The position numbers and the translations under genes are program-made. From contig CAZBSD010000018.1 of assembly GCA_964494735.1 (NCBI GenBank), positions 1 through 43,818 of the forward strand: a stretch of 43,818 nucleotides of DNA, written 5' to 3'. Shown here in pieces: positions 34,467-42,487 of this stretch; positions within the stretch are counted from its first letter, which is position 1, and each line of letters begins with the position of its first letter. The notes under the pieces were generated by a model, which made no database searches, had not been told where the DNA came from, and saw only the letters and a program-made list of their open reading frames with translations. The DNA comes from PHAA01 sp964494735 (GTDB lineage Bacteria; Bacillota; Syntrophomonadia; Syntrophomonadales; Syntrophomonadaceae).

Positions 34467-34489
34467 AGGGGCTTGATCAAGGCAACATT

Positions 34490-34530
34490 CCCGGATACCG
34501 GCATAAAGGTATCCGGGTTTTGCTTATTTT
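34490..34530 (+). terminator. Rho-independent terminator after trpB2
   Basis: A perfect 10-bp stem, CCCGGATACC (34490-34499) with GGTATCCGGG (34508-34517), is followed by TTTTGCTTATTTT. Confidence 0.9.
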
Positions 34531-34554
34531 AACTTCTGTCCGAGGTATTGCAGA

Positions 34555-35268
34555 ATGTCAAAACTCACTGGTCGCTTGGGTCTACTGGCGGATATGATCC
34601 CGCCGGGGCTTGCTGTGGCTGATATAGGCGCGGACCACGCCCACCTGGCCATATACCTGGCTGAACAAGGCATTTCTCCCCGGGTGATCGTCACCGAACT
34701 TGGCGATGGGCCAATGGCCAGAGCCCGGCAAGCATTGGACCGAAGCCCTGGCAAGGAACGAATCGAATTGCGCCAAGGCGACGGATTGCAAGTTCTGCTT
34801 TCCGGTGAGGCAGAAACCGTAGTGCTGGCGGGAATGGGCGGAGATACCATTGTCGGGATACTGGGATTTGATTGGAGCAAGGCGGCAACCTTTGCCCGTT
34901 TTCTTTTTCAGCCTATGACCAGGGTCAGAGTTTTACGCGAGAGTCTGGCCGAACAAGGTTGGAGCATTGATGAAGAGCGACTGGTCCGGGAGGAAGAGCG
35001 TTTATACATAGTCATGGCGGCCCGGCCGGGCCGATGGCCGCAGCGATTAAACGGATTGGAACTGGAAATCGGCCCTTCAATACTTAGAGCAGATGATGAG
35101 CTCAAGCGGGAGTACATTTCCCGAAAAATACACAAGCTGAGGACCTTGTATAATGATATGATAAAATCGCAGAGACCGGAAATCATGGCTGCCGCCCGGG
35201 TTTACCGCGATCATATGAGCCGATTGGAGGCGATCTTGGATGCCAGTTCGAATACAGGACATAATTGA
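34555..35268 (+). CDS. trmK: tRNA (adenine-N1)-methyltransferase TrmK
   Basis: Methylates A22 of tRNA in B. subtilis (YqfN). A 237-residue SAM-dependent enzyme with the motif VADIGADHAHLAIYL (SAM site, residues about 21-35), TELGDGPMARA and GMGGDTI as catalytic-loop region, and a C-terminal coiled-coil helix pair (about 180-225). The Bacillus gene also precedes yqfO, as here. GAGG precedes the ATG; the gene overlaps nif3 by 29 nt. Confidence 0.9.
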   Translation: MSKLTGRLGLLADMIPPGLAVADIGADHAHLAIYLAEQGISPRVIVTELGDGPMARARQALDRSPGKERIELRQGDGLQVLLSGEAETVVLAGMGGDTIVGILGFDWSKAATFARFLFQPMTRVRVLRESLAEQGWSIDEERLVREEERLYIVMAARPGRWPQRLNGLELEIGPSILRADDELKREYISRKIHKLRTLYNDMIKSQRPEIMAAARVYRDHMSRLEAILDASSNTGHN

Positions 35269-36355
35269 TATTCTGGAGGAAAACTTCCCACTCTACTTAG
35301 CCGCTGAATGGGACAATCCCGGGCTGCAGATGGGGTCGGGGCAGCAATCGGTTTCCAAGGTACTAGTGGTCATGGATCTGGATGATGAGGTGCTTGACTA
35401 CGCCCGCAATCATAGCTGTGAGTTGATTATTACCCATCATCCGCTCTTCTTCTCCGCATTAAAATCGATAAATTATGAACAGAGCAGGGGTCGCCTGGTT
35501 ATGGATATCATCAAGGCCGGCATTACTGTTTATTCGGCCCATACCAATCTGGATGCCGGAGTTCGCGGTATAAACCAGATGCTGGCCGAGAAATTAGGAC
35601 TGCAGGATATTTCCCCCCTGGATCAATGGTACCGGGATAGATTGCTTAAGCTGGTGGTTTACGTACCCTTGTCCCACTTTGATATTGTTCGGGAGGCGAT
35701 CCTTAGCGCCGGCGCCGGCCACATCGGGCGGTATCAGGATTGTAGTTTCGTTAGTAAAGGAACCGGGACTTTCCGGCCTCAGGCCGGTACCCAGCCATTT
35801 ATGGGACAGGAGGGTATCCTGGAAGAGGTGGAGGAATACCGCCTGGAGACCATTGTGCCGCAGCCAGGGATCGAAACCGTATTAAACAAAATGCGAGAGG
35901 TGCATCCCTACGAGGAGATTGCTTATGACCTCTACCCGTTGCAGCTGGATGGACAGACCTACAGTATGGGCCGGACCGGCTGCCTGGCAACTCCCTCGAC
36001 GTTGTTGGATTTCTGTGACTCCATTAAACGGGTGCTGGACCTCAAATATGTTGTAGTAGCGGGGGATTTTGAGAAGATCATTCGCAAGGTGGCGGTGGTA
36101 AGCGGAGCGGGCGCCGAATTCGCAGCCCAGGCGAAAAGCCGGGATTGTGACTTGCTGGTAACTGGTGACGTAAAATATCATCAGGCCAAAGATGCCCTGG
36201 ATATGGGTCTGGCTATCATCGATGCCGGTCATGAAGGGACAGAACGAATAATGTCCACCCACATTGCCCAACTATTAGCAGAACAGGTAGGCAGATACGG
36301 CTGGGATGTAAAAATATTTGCTTTGGTGAACCGAGAAGTCCTGAAAATCTACTGA
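35240..36355 (+). CDS. Nif3-family dinuclear metal-centre protein (YqfO)
   Basis: A 371-residue protein of the Nif3/DUF34 family. Metal ligands appear in THHPLFF, SAHTNLDAG and the C-terminal DAGHEGTER; a PII-like insert (about residues 130-235) divides the two halves, as in B. subtilis YqfO. It has been annotated as GTP cyclohydrolase I type 2, but the activity is not established. ATG 35240 lies inside trmK with GGAGG 9 nt ahead, indicating coupled translation. Confidence 0.9.
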   Translation: MPVRIQDIIDILEENFPLYLAAEWDNPGLQMGSGQQSVSKVLVVMDLDDEVLDYARNHSCELIITHHPLFFSALKSINYEQSRGRLVMDIIKAGITVYSAHTNLDAGVRGINQMLAEKLGLQDISPLDQWYRDRLLKLVVYVPLSHFDIVREAILSAGAGHIGRYQDCSFVSKGTGTFRPQAGTQPFMGQEGILEEVEEYRLETIVPQPGIETVLNKMREVHPYEEIAYDLYPLQLDGQTYSMGRTGCLATPSTLLDFCDSIKRVLDLKYVVVAGDFEKIIRKVAVVSGAGAEFAAQAKSRDCDLLVTGDVKYHQAKDALDMGLAIIDAGHEGTERIMSTHIAQLLAEQVGRYGWDVKIFALVNREVLKIY

Positions 36356-36509
36356 TTTATTCGTATAATTAGTTAGAAACCCGGAATGACCGCATGTGAC
36401 GATATAGAAACCCTATATATAGGCATTATTTAGGGCTTTAAATGTATAAAAAGCGGTTAGGTATGGTAGAATTTAAATACAGGCGAGCCAATAAAATCGG
36501 CATTCCCAT

Positions 36510-36545
36510 AAAAATACTGAAAAAAATCTAAAAAAGTAGAAAAAA
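36510..36545 (+). promoter_or_regulatory. Four A-tracts phased at 10 bp (bent DNA) upstream of hup
   Basis: Runs of five to seven adenines start at 36510, 36520, 36530 and 36540, an exact 10-bp period. Phased A-tracts bend DNA strongly. The bend is centred about 50 bp before the -35 of the SigH-type hup promoter. It could act as an upstream element or as a preferred HU site. Earlier in this gap are the palindrome CCTATATATAGG (36412-36423) and an extended -10 candidate TGG-TAGAAT (36464-36472). Confidence 0.7.
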
Positions 36546-36568
36546 TATTAAATGTTTTAGTTTTTTTA

Positions 36569-36597
36569 GCAGGATTTGCCGATTTAATGGGGAATGT
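36569..36597 (+). promoter_or_regulatory. SigH-type promoter for hup
   Basis: GCAGGATTT (36569-36577), 11 nt, then GGGGAATGT (36589-36597). This fits RnAGGAwWW-N11/12-RnnGAATwW at all but one defined base. It lies 40 nt before the hup start. Confidence 0.6.
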
Positions 36598-36636
36598 AAA
36601 CTAACGTTAAAAAAATATTTAAGGGAGGATTAAGTC

Positions 36637-36957
36637 GTGAACAAATCGGAACTTGTGAAGGCCTTAGCGGAGAAAGCGGAATTCACACAAAAAGACGCCG
36701 CCAAAGCCCTGGAAGCCATGGTAGCCACTATCCAGGAGGCATTGGCAAAAGGGGACAAGGTCCAGATTATCGGGTTTGGTAGTTTTGAAGTACGTGATCG
36801 TAAAGAAAGAAAGGTTATTAGTCCGGCAACCCGCCAGGAGATCACTGTTCCCGCTACTAAAGTTCCTGCATTTAAACCCGGCAAATCCTTGAAAGAAGCC
36901 ATCGCAGTAAAGCCCGCTCCTAAAGCAAAAAAAGGCGGCGCCAAGAAGAAAAAATAA
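36637..36957 (+). CDS. hup: HU-family nucleoid protein
   Basis: A 106-residue DNA-binding protein. Typical HU start MNKSELVKALAEKA, the GFGSFEVRDRKER beta arm and the intercalating-proline region with TVPATKVPAFKPGKSLKEA. A 15-residue lysine and alanine tail (PKAKKGGAKKKK) extends beyond the usual 90-residue core and should strengthen non-specific binding. GTG start with AAGGGAGG 8 nt ahead. Confidence 0.96.
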   Translation: MNKSELVKALAEKAEFTQKDAAKALEAMVATIQEALAKGDKVQIIGFGSFEVRDRKERKVISPATRQEITVPATKVPAFKPGKSLKEAIAVKPAPKAKKGGAKKKK

Positions 36958-36973
36958 GTTGATCGATAAACGG

Positions 36974-37006
36974 GAGGTATGCGGAATAAGCATACCTCTT
37001 TTTTTT
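36974..37006 (+). terminator. Rho-independent terminator after hup
   Basis: A perfect 9-bp stem, GAGGTATGC (36974-36982) with GCATACCTC (36990-36998), followed by eight T. Confidence 0.93.
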
Positions 37007-37065
37007 GGGGGTGCCTGAATACCGGTTGAAGATGTCCCTATGGACGATAGTTTTCAAGGTGCGGA

Positions 37066-37095
37066 AACAAGAAAGGATTGGAAAACATCCAATCC
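37066..37095 (-). terminator. Terminator of the RNase P RNA gene
   Basis: On the minus strand GGATTGGA pairs with TCCAATCC (plus positions 37088-37095 and 37075-37082) around a 5-base loop, then TTTCTTGTTT follows. It lies about 70 nt past the mature 3' end of rnpB. Confidence 0.65.
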
Positions 37096-37167
37096 AAATA
37101 GGAACGAAAAAACGAAGAATTGAAAAATAGTGTGGTTGGCAACTAATCCGGTCACCTAAATAAAGAT

Positions 37168-37502
37168 GCAAGTAAATCTATAAGCGGAGTTCTGTAATTG
37201 ATAATCATCTGTCTAGGATGCCAGTTGCCTGGCACCTCCAGCGACCTAACCCGGGAGCGAGGCGGGCAACCTCATGGCTCCTCTATTTGATCTTGCACCA
37301 GGTGGGGTTTGCCTAGCCAGACAGTCGCCTGCCTGCTGGTGAGCTCTTACCTCGCCGTTCCATCCTTACCAGAAGACCTGGCGGTTTATTTCTGTGGCAC
37401 TTTCCTTAGGGTCGCCCCCACTGGACGTTATCCAGCACCTTGCCCTGCGGAGCTCCGACTTTCCTCAGGTATTGAATACCCGCGATTATCCGATTTACTT
37501 GC
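37168..37502 (-). ncRNA. rnpB: RNase P RNA
   Basis: The catalytic RNA that matures tRNA 5' ends. Helix P1 is an 11-bp perfect pairing of GCAAGTAAATC (5', 37502-37492) with GATTTACTTGC (3', 37178-37168). Conserved core segments read on the minus strand: GAGGAAAGTCGGAGCTC, GGGCAAGGTGCTGG, GTGCCACAGAAA, GGTAAGGATGGAA, AAACCCCACC, and the 3' part CCTAGACAGATGATTA followed by ACAGAAC near the end. The predicted 335-nt length is at the small end for the bacterial A type. It is opposite in direction to its neighbours. Protein-like frames across this stretch are not genes. Confidence 0.95.
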
Positions 37503-37509
37503 GGATATC

Positions 37510-37515
37510 ATTATA
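37510..37515 (-). promoter_or_regulatory. Promoter -10 of rnpB
   Basis: On the minus strand a perfect TATAAT (37515-37510) ends 7 nt before the first base of helix P1, the spacing expected for a start at the mature RNA end. No good -35 was recognised. Confidence 0.6.
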
Positions 37516-37599
37516 CACGAATTTTGTTGGCTCAACCACATGTTATCTTACTCATTTAACGAAATTATTTCTAATTTCTCAAAAAAAGCAGGAGGGACA

Positions 37600-37628
37600 G
37601 AAGGATATTGTTTGCGTTTGGAGAATAG
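37600..37628 (+). promoter_or_regulatory. SigH-type promoter for the orphan membrane protein
   Basis: GAAGGATAT (37600-37608), 11 nt, then GGAGAATAG (37620-37628). Every defined base of RnAGGAwWW-N11-RnnGAAT is met. It is 117 nt before the next gene, leaving a leader of about 110 nt; the gap shows no other promoter as good. Confidence 0.6.
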
Positions 37629-37744
37629 ATATTAGAGATTTGTAATCGGGAACGATAAGATAACGGTCACAGCTTGGTTGTTTTATACTATCCCAAGTAA
37701 TAGAATTAGCATAATGGAATCTTCACACAGAGGGGGGTGAAAAA

Positions 37745-38089
37745 GTGTTAGCAATATTTGCTTCAGAGGCGGCAGCAGCAGGACATGCGGCAAAGGAAGG
37801 GATATTCTATAACCCAATAGTTCTTTTACTATCGGTTATATTGATAACCTACATATTTATCAAGTTTTGTGCCTGGGCGAAGAACTTCCAGTTGTCCGGG
37901 TCTTTGAAAAAGTGGGTATTCATTTTGACCGGCGTCGGCGTTATTGTGTTCAATGTTCTATACAGCATGGGGAACAAGGCAATTGCAGCCAGCGGTGATT
38001 GGAGCGGTGCGACCATCGCTGTATTAGCTTCGTTAGCATGGGTATTGGTATTCTCATTTGTAATCATGGCTGAAACCAAACCCCAATAA
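37745..38089 (+). CDS. Small membrane protein of unknown function
   Basis: I do not recognise a family. 114 residues: a short alanine-rich N-terminus, then three hydrophobic segments at about residues 25-44, 56-75 and 87-110, joined by short polar loops (KNFQLSGSLKK, NKAIAASGDWSG). No charged or catalytic motif stands out. GTG start with the strong AGAGGGGGGTGA ahead. It is a single-gene unit between rnpB (divergent) and its own terminator. The SigH-type promoter suggests expression at entry to stationary phase or sporulation. Confidence 0.75.
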   Translation: MLAIFASEAAAAGHAAKEGIFYNPIVLLLSVILITYIFIKFCAWAKNFQLSGSLKKWVFILTGVGVIVFNVLYSMGNKAIAASGDWSGATIAVLASLAWVLVFSFVIMAETKPQ

Positions 38090-38101
38090 TTATCTGCCAG
38101 A

Positions 38102-38127
38102 AAAGACGGCTGCGGCCGTCTTTTTTT
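38102..38127 (+). terminator. Rho-independent terminator after the orphan membrane protein
   Basis: A 9-bp stem AAAGACGGC / GCCGTCTTT (38102-38110, 38115-38123) with loop TGCG, running into T7. Confidence 0.92.
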
Positions 38128-38169
38128 GTTAGAATTAGGATGACATTTTTGCTAGGAGACGATGGGAAA

Positions 38170-39990
38170 ATGGCCGACTATTTGAAGCTGACCATGATCA
38201 CCCCGAATGGTGAAGAGCATATTTTTTGGGCCCAACCAGGCAAGACGGTCTGGGAGGCCATGGAGATAATCGGTTGGGATACCGGCGGAGCGTGCGGTGG
38301 TAAAGGCACCTGTTCCAAATGCAAGTTCCGCATGAGCGGACAAATCAGTACCATATCGGCCAGCGAAAAAGAAAAGCTGATGCCGGAAGAGATCCGCAAC
38401 GGTCAGCGATTGGCCTGCATGACTGTTATGGAAGGGGATCTGACCGTATGTATCGACTTCTGGCCGGATGGGTCAGATAGCAAAGCAGCTATATTCGGAT
38501 ATAGAACCGGGATGGCCGGGGAATTGCCGGCTCTCAACAAGGAGTTTCTAATACCGGGTTTGGACAAGGATGCTCCGATCCCCATATATGACCGCGTCAA
38601 GAAGGCCCTGGGGCAGTATAAACTGGACCTCGATCCGGACAACATCAATTATCTGGCCGGACTCGACCGGCAGGGAAGACCGGTGTTGGAACTGTTCGGT
38701 CTGGTTATGGATGGCGCAAGAGTCGTCAAAGTGAGCCGACCCCAGACGCCTATCCTGGGCCTGGCCCTCGATATAGGCAGTACCAGCCTCTTTGCCGCAG
38801 TGCTCGACCTTGAGAATGGCAGCGTGCTGGCTATCGCTTCTCATTCCAATATGCAGCGCATATATGGAGATGATATTATTACACGGGTAAATCATGTCCG
38901 GGAACACAGCGACGGATTGATAACCATGCAGCGCATACTGATAAACAATATCAACAGCATGATCGCCGATATGGGAGCCACCTCAGGAATAGATTCAGGC
39001 CGCATATATAAAGCGGTAGCGGTGGGTAACCCGGTAATGCTGCATTTCTTAGCGGGAATAAATACGACCGGTTTTGAAGGGGCCCCCTACGCCGGTGTTT
39101 TTGGGGAGCGGCTGGACCTGGCGGCCATCCAACTGGGCATATGTACCCATCCGGAATGCCAATTGACCCTGCTTCCTCAAATGGGCGGCTTCGTGGGGGC
39201 AGACACCACCGCCTGCCTGTTGATGCTGAAGCCCTACTACCAGAAATCCTTCCTGTTGCTCGACATTGGTACCAATGGTGAGATTGTTCTCGGCCACCGA
39301 GGACGCATGTGGACCGCTTCGGCAGCGGCCGGACCGGCCTTCGAGGGTGGGGCGGTTACCTGCGGGATGAGGGCTGGGATGGGGGCTATAGACAAGATAT
39401 CCTGGACTGATGGCCAGCTTGATAAACGGGTCATCGGAGGGAGTATTCCCCGGGGCTTATGCGGTTCGGCTATTATCGATCTGGTGTCTGTGCTGCTGGA
39501 CAACGACTGCATTGACCGAAATGGCACCTTCACCGACAAAGCAGATTCGATTTTCGGCAGCCGTGATGGACAGCGGGGCCATGAAATAATACTGGTGGGC
39601 GAGGATGAACTGCCACTCAATAGCCTGGTGGTCTTTAACCAGGAAGATATTAGGCAGTTCCAGCTGGCTCGTTCGGCGGTACGGACGGCCATAGATATAA
39701 TGCTGGAAGAGGCTGGTATCGGTGCGGACAGTCTCGAGCACATATTCTTAGCGGGTGCTTTTGGCACCTATGTCGATCCAGCCAGTATTATCAATACTGG
39801 AATCATACCCCCAGTAGATGCCGATAAGATCAAAAATTTAGGCAATGCAGCCGCCGATGGCGCGATCCTGGCTCTCCTATCCCCGCGGAAGATGCAGGAG
39901 GCTGAAGATATCAAAGCGCAGGTGGAGTATATCGAACTGGCGCTGCATGGCGAGTTTCAGTCTTTGTTCATCAAGAACCTCAATTTTTAG
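38170..39990 (+). CDS. [2Fe-2S] ferredoxin-ASKHA protein (corrinoid activator-like, DUF4445)
   Basis: A 606-residue cytosolic protein. The N-terminal plant-type ferredoxin domain carries C42, C48, C51 and C83 (CGGKGTCSKC pattern). A linker follows, then an ASKHA ATPase-like region beginning LGLALDIGSTSLFAAVLD, with LLDIGTNGEIVLG and FLAGAFGTYVDPASIINTG. This is the architecture of RACE proteins such as RamA, which reduce inactive Co(II) corrinoids at the cost of ATP. No methyltransferase or corrinoid protein is nearby, so the partner is unknown. ATG 38170 with GGAG 11 nt ahead is preferred to ATG 38140. Confidence 0.87.
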   Translation: MADYLKLTMITPNGEEHIFWAQPGKTVWEAMEIIGWDTGGACGGKGTCSKCKFRMSGQISTISASEKEKLMPEEIRNGQRLACMTVMEGDLTVCIDFWPDGSDSKAAIFGYRTGMAGELPALNKEFLIPGLDKDAPIPIYDRVKKALGQYKLDLDPDNINYLAGLDRQGRPVLELFGLVMDGARVVKVSRPQTPILGLALDIGSTSLFAAVLDLENGSVLAIASHSNMQRIYGDDIITRVNHVREHSDGLITMQRILINNINSMIADMGATSGIDSGRIYKAVAVGNPVMLHFLAGINTTGFEGAPYAGVFGERLDLAAIQLGICTHPECQLTLLPQMGGFVGADTTACLLMLKPYYQKSFLLLDIGTNGEIVLGHRGRMWTASAAAGPAFEGGAVTCGMRAGMGAIDKISWTDGQLDKRVIGGSIPRGLCGSAIIDLVSVLLDNDCIDRNGTFTDKADSIFGSRDGQRGHEIILVGEDELPLNSLVVFNQEDIRQFQLARSAVRTAIDIMLEEAGIGADSLEHIFLAGAFGTYVDPASIINTGIIPPVDADKIKNLGNAAADGAILALLSPRKMQEAEDIKAQVEYIELALHGEFQSLFIKNLNF

Positions 39991-40126
39991 CTCCAGAACA
40001 ACTGGCCTGAACCAACGATCCAAATTGCTGCACCAGAAATGAGACGCTTCTGACCATCGGATCGGCTTTGGCTTGATTTCCGCTTTTAGGAGTGTTTAAA
40101 TTTAATACTATGAGGCAGGAGGCAGG

Positions 40127-40897
40127 GTGTTGCTGGATTATCATGTACACGTAGCCGCACATGGAGAATATGGATATACCCAGGAATGGATCGAGCTATA
40201 TATGGAGCAGGCTCGTGAGAATGGCATCGTCGAGATTGGCCTGTGTGAACACAACGAATTCGTGCACCTGGTCGATTTGGAAGTATTCAAGCGAACACAG
40301 GCTGCCTGCAAACCGGAAATGAATATCAAGCTGGGCCTGGAGTGGGATTTCTATCCGGGCCTGGCTGGCTCCCTGCAGGAATATATTGAAGCCGTCGATT
40401 ACGACTATATCATCGGCTCAGTCCATTTCATAGATGGATGGGGATTCGACCATCCCGATTGTCAGGAAGGTTATCAGCAGCGGGATATTGATGAGGTCTA
40501 CGCCCGCTATGCAGATATCCTTGCGGAGTTGGCTGCAACCGGCCGCTGCGATATAGTGGGACATATCGACCTGGTTAAAATATGGGGACACCGACCTCGC
40601 AAACCGGTGCTCACTTACTTGGACCCGGTTCTAAGGAGCATAAGGTCGCATGGCCTGGCCGTAGAGATCAACAGCGGGGGACTGCGCAAACCGGTAGAGG
40701 AGCTTTACCCCAGCCGCGACATCGTGGAGCGGATGTTTGCCTATGATATCCCCATTACTTTGGGATCGGATGCCCATCGACCGGAGCAGGTGGGAGCAGG
40801 TTTGGCAGAGGCATATAGTTGCGCCCGCCGGGCCGGCTATCGGCGCTGTGTAACCTTCAACCGCCGGGCTATGACGGCAGTTTCCATGGATTACTGA
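40127..40897 (+). CDS. PHP-domain phosphatase (histidinol-phosphatase HisK-like)
   Basis: A 256-residue PHP enzyme. Metal-binding motifs: DYHVHVAAHG, LCEHNE, GLEWDF, IGSVHFIDGW, GHIDLVK and the late LGSDAHRPEQVG, with the order and spacing of HisK-type histidinol phosphatases. No his genes are near; it may act on another phosphate ester. GTG start with GCAGGAGGCAGG ahead. The 136-nt gap before it holds no recognised site. Confidence 0.82.
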   Translation: MLLDYHVHVAAHGEYGYTQEWIELYMEQARENGIVEIGLCEHNEFVHLVDLEVFKRTQAACKPEMNIKLGLEWDFYPGLAGSLQEYIEAVDYDYIIGSVHFIDGWGFDHPDCQEGYQQRDIDEVYARYADILAELAATGRCDIVGHIDLVKIWGHRPRKPVLTYLDPVLRSIRSHGLAVEINSGGLRKPVEELYPSRDIVERMFAYDIPITLGSDAHRPEQVGAGLAEAYSCARRAGYRRCVTFNRRAMTAVSMDY

Positions 40898-40919
40898 AAA
40901 GAGGAGTCTTTTTGATCGG

Positions 40920-41933
40920 ATGAATGATATCGCTTGGTTGATAATTAGTTTAGGCATTATCCTGGCCGGAGCCGAACTGTTCGTAAACGGGGTAGAATGG
41001 CTGGGCAAGATATACAACCTATCCGAGGGGGCGGTGGGGAGTGTGCTGGCGGCAGTAGGGACGGCTTTACCGGAGACCATCATCCCTATCATCGCCATCG
41101 TGTTCAGCAATGGCGATGCGGGTCATGACATCGGCATCGGGGCTATCCTGGGAGCTCCGCTGATGCTCTCAACCCTGGCCATGTTCGTGACTGGGGTGGC
41201 AGTATATGTGTTCAGAAACAGGCGAATGATTGGTACCAAGGTTAATTGTGACTATTCCAGTATGAAAAGGGATCTGCTTTTCTTCCTTATAATATTCACT
41301 ATGGCTGTCCTGGCAGGTGTGATCCCAGTAGAGCACCGCGTATGGCAGATAATGATAGCTCTGTTATTGATAGGGGCTTACGTATGGTATGTACACCTGA
41401 TGCTGACCCAGGAAAGGGACCTGGAAGCGGAGAGTGCCATCCCACCCTGTTATTTTGACCGCCATGCTGAAGAACCGGCGTCCAGTCGGGTGGGGCTGCA
41501 GGTCTTGCTGGCCTTGGCCTGTATAATAATCGGAGCTGACCTCTTCGTCGATTCCATCAAGCATGTGGCCGCTGCCTATAGTGTTCCAGCCTTCGTCCTG
41601 GCTTTGATAATAACCCCGATAGCTACCGAATTACCTGAGAAATTCAACAGTGTAATATGGATATCCCGGGAGAAAGATGGCCTGGCCCTCGGTAATATTA
41701 CCGGCGCCATGGTATTTCAAAGCTCGCTCATCCCGGCGCTGGGAATACTGCTGACTGATTGGCAGCTCAATTCGGGAGCGTTATCTTCAGCTTTATTGGC
41801 TTTGGCTGCATCGGCCTTACTGTACCTGTACCTGGCGCGCCAGAAGAGGATGTCGGCCTTGACCTTGTTGTCGTGCGGAGGATTCTACGCGGTATTCCTT
41901 ATCGCGGTTTTTCAGGGAATTATCACCGGTTAA
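40920..41933 (+). CDS. Sodium/calcium exchanger-family membrane protein
   Basis: A 337-residue cation antiporter of the CaCA superfamily with about ten hydrophobic segments arranged as two inverted halves. The alpha repeats are visible: GSVLAAVGTALPETI in the first half, and LIITPIATELPEKFNS with LGNITGAMVFQSS in the second. A central hydrophilic loop (about residues 155-185) divides the halves. Ion specificity cannot be told. GAGGAG lies about 14 nt before the ATG, an unusually long spacing. Confidence 0.85.
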   Translation: MNDIAWLIISLGIILAGAELFVNGVEWLGKIYNLSEGAVGSVLAAVGTALPETIIPIIAIVFSNGDAGHDIGIGAILGAPLMLSTLAMFVTGVAVYVFRNRRMIGTKVNCDYSSMKRDLLFFLIIFTMAVLAGVIPVEHRVWQIMIALLLIGAYVWYVHLMLTQERDLEAESAIPPCYFDRHAEEPASSRVGLQVLLALACIIIGADLFVDSIKHVAAAYSVPAFVLALIITPIATELPEKFNSVIWISREKDGLALGNITGAMVFQSSLIPALGILLTDWQLNSGALSSALLALAASALLYLYLARQKRMSALTLLSCGGFYAVFLIAVFQGIITG

Positions 41934-41952
41934 TAATTGGGAGGTGGCAGAT

Positions 41953-42297
41953 ATGAACGACAACCCCTATGATATAACCCATGAGTTGGTGCGGGCACTG
42001 AAGGCCAACGATGCCTACCAGCGCTTGGTGGAAGCCCAGAAACGCCTGAATTCGGACCCGGAGGCGAAGAAGAGACTCACCCTGTTCCGCAATATGCAGA
42101 TGGAGGTAAACCAGGCTGAGATGCTGGGTCAACCAGTGGCGGACCAACAGGTACAGCAGGTAGCCCTTGAATACGCCAAGCTTAACCGCAACAAACTGAT
42201 TGCAGCCCTGTTTGAGGCCGAGGCCGCATTCATTCAGCTGTTCTCGGATATACAACAGATAATCCAGAAGGGTTTGGAGAGCGACTTCACACTCTAA
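41953..42297 (+). CDS. YlbF/YmcA-family (DUF964) helical protein
   Basis: A 114-residue all-helical protein of the Com_YlbF group: DITHELVRALKANDAYQRLV, then KKRLTLFRNMQMEVNQAE, then a C-terminal helix pair. In B. subtilis, YlbF, YmcA and YaaT form a complex that influences RNase Y-dependent mRNA maturation and the sporulation phosphorelay. Which of the paralogues this is cannot be decided. ATG 41953 is preferred because GGGAGG lies about 8 nt ahead; the GTG at 41944 overlaps that site. Confidence 0.85.
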   Translation: MNDNPYDITHELVRALKANDAYQRLVEAQKRLNSDPEAKKRLTLFRNMQMEVNQAEMLGQPVADQQVQQVALEYAKLNRNKLIAALFEAEAAFIQLFSDIQQIIQKGLESDFTL

Positions 42298-42404
42298 CGA
42301 TACCCCTTCTAAACGTCTCCCGAAAGGTTGTTCGAGGTTCAAAAACGCCTAAAAATCCGATTCCTCCCCCAGGAAATGTATACAGCATATCTGAGCAAAA
42401 GCTA

Positions 42405-42432
42405 TTTACATGGATATTAAACTATCTATAAT
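42405..42432 (+). promoter_or_regulatory. Vegetative promoter for glutamate dehydrogenase
   Basis: TTTACA (42405-42410), 16 nt, then a perfect TATAAT (42427-42432), 55 nt before the start codon. Confidence 0.65.
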
Positions 42433-42487
42433 TTCTAGTAGTGGATGCTCACGAAATGATTGATGTTTTCCGAAGGAGGAACCCAAA

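Noticed and set aside
36412..36423. Palindrome CCTATATATAGG as an operator
   Set aside because: A short alternating TA palindrome in an AT-rich gap is weak evidence alone; noted only as context for hup.
37587..37627. A shared two-part repeat (AGCAGGA ... TGGnGAAT) before hup and before the orphan gene
   Set aside because: The spacing differs between the two sites (13 versus 25 nt); both are better explained as separate SigH-type promoters, with the second using a different AGGA.
37309..37645. Two plus-strand frames of 83 and 108 codons
   Set aside because: They run across the RNase P RNA gene, whose core motifs and P1 helix are clear on the minus strand.
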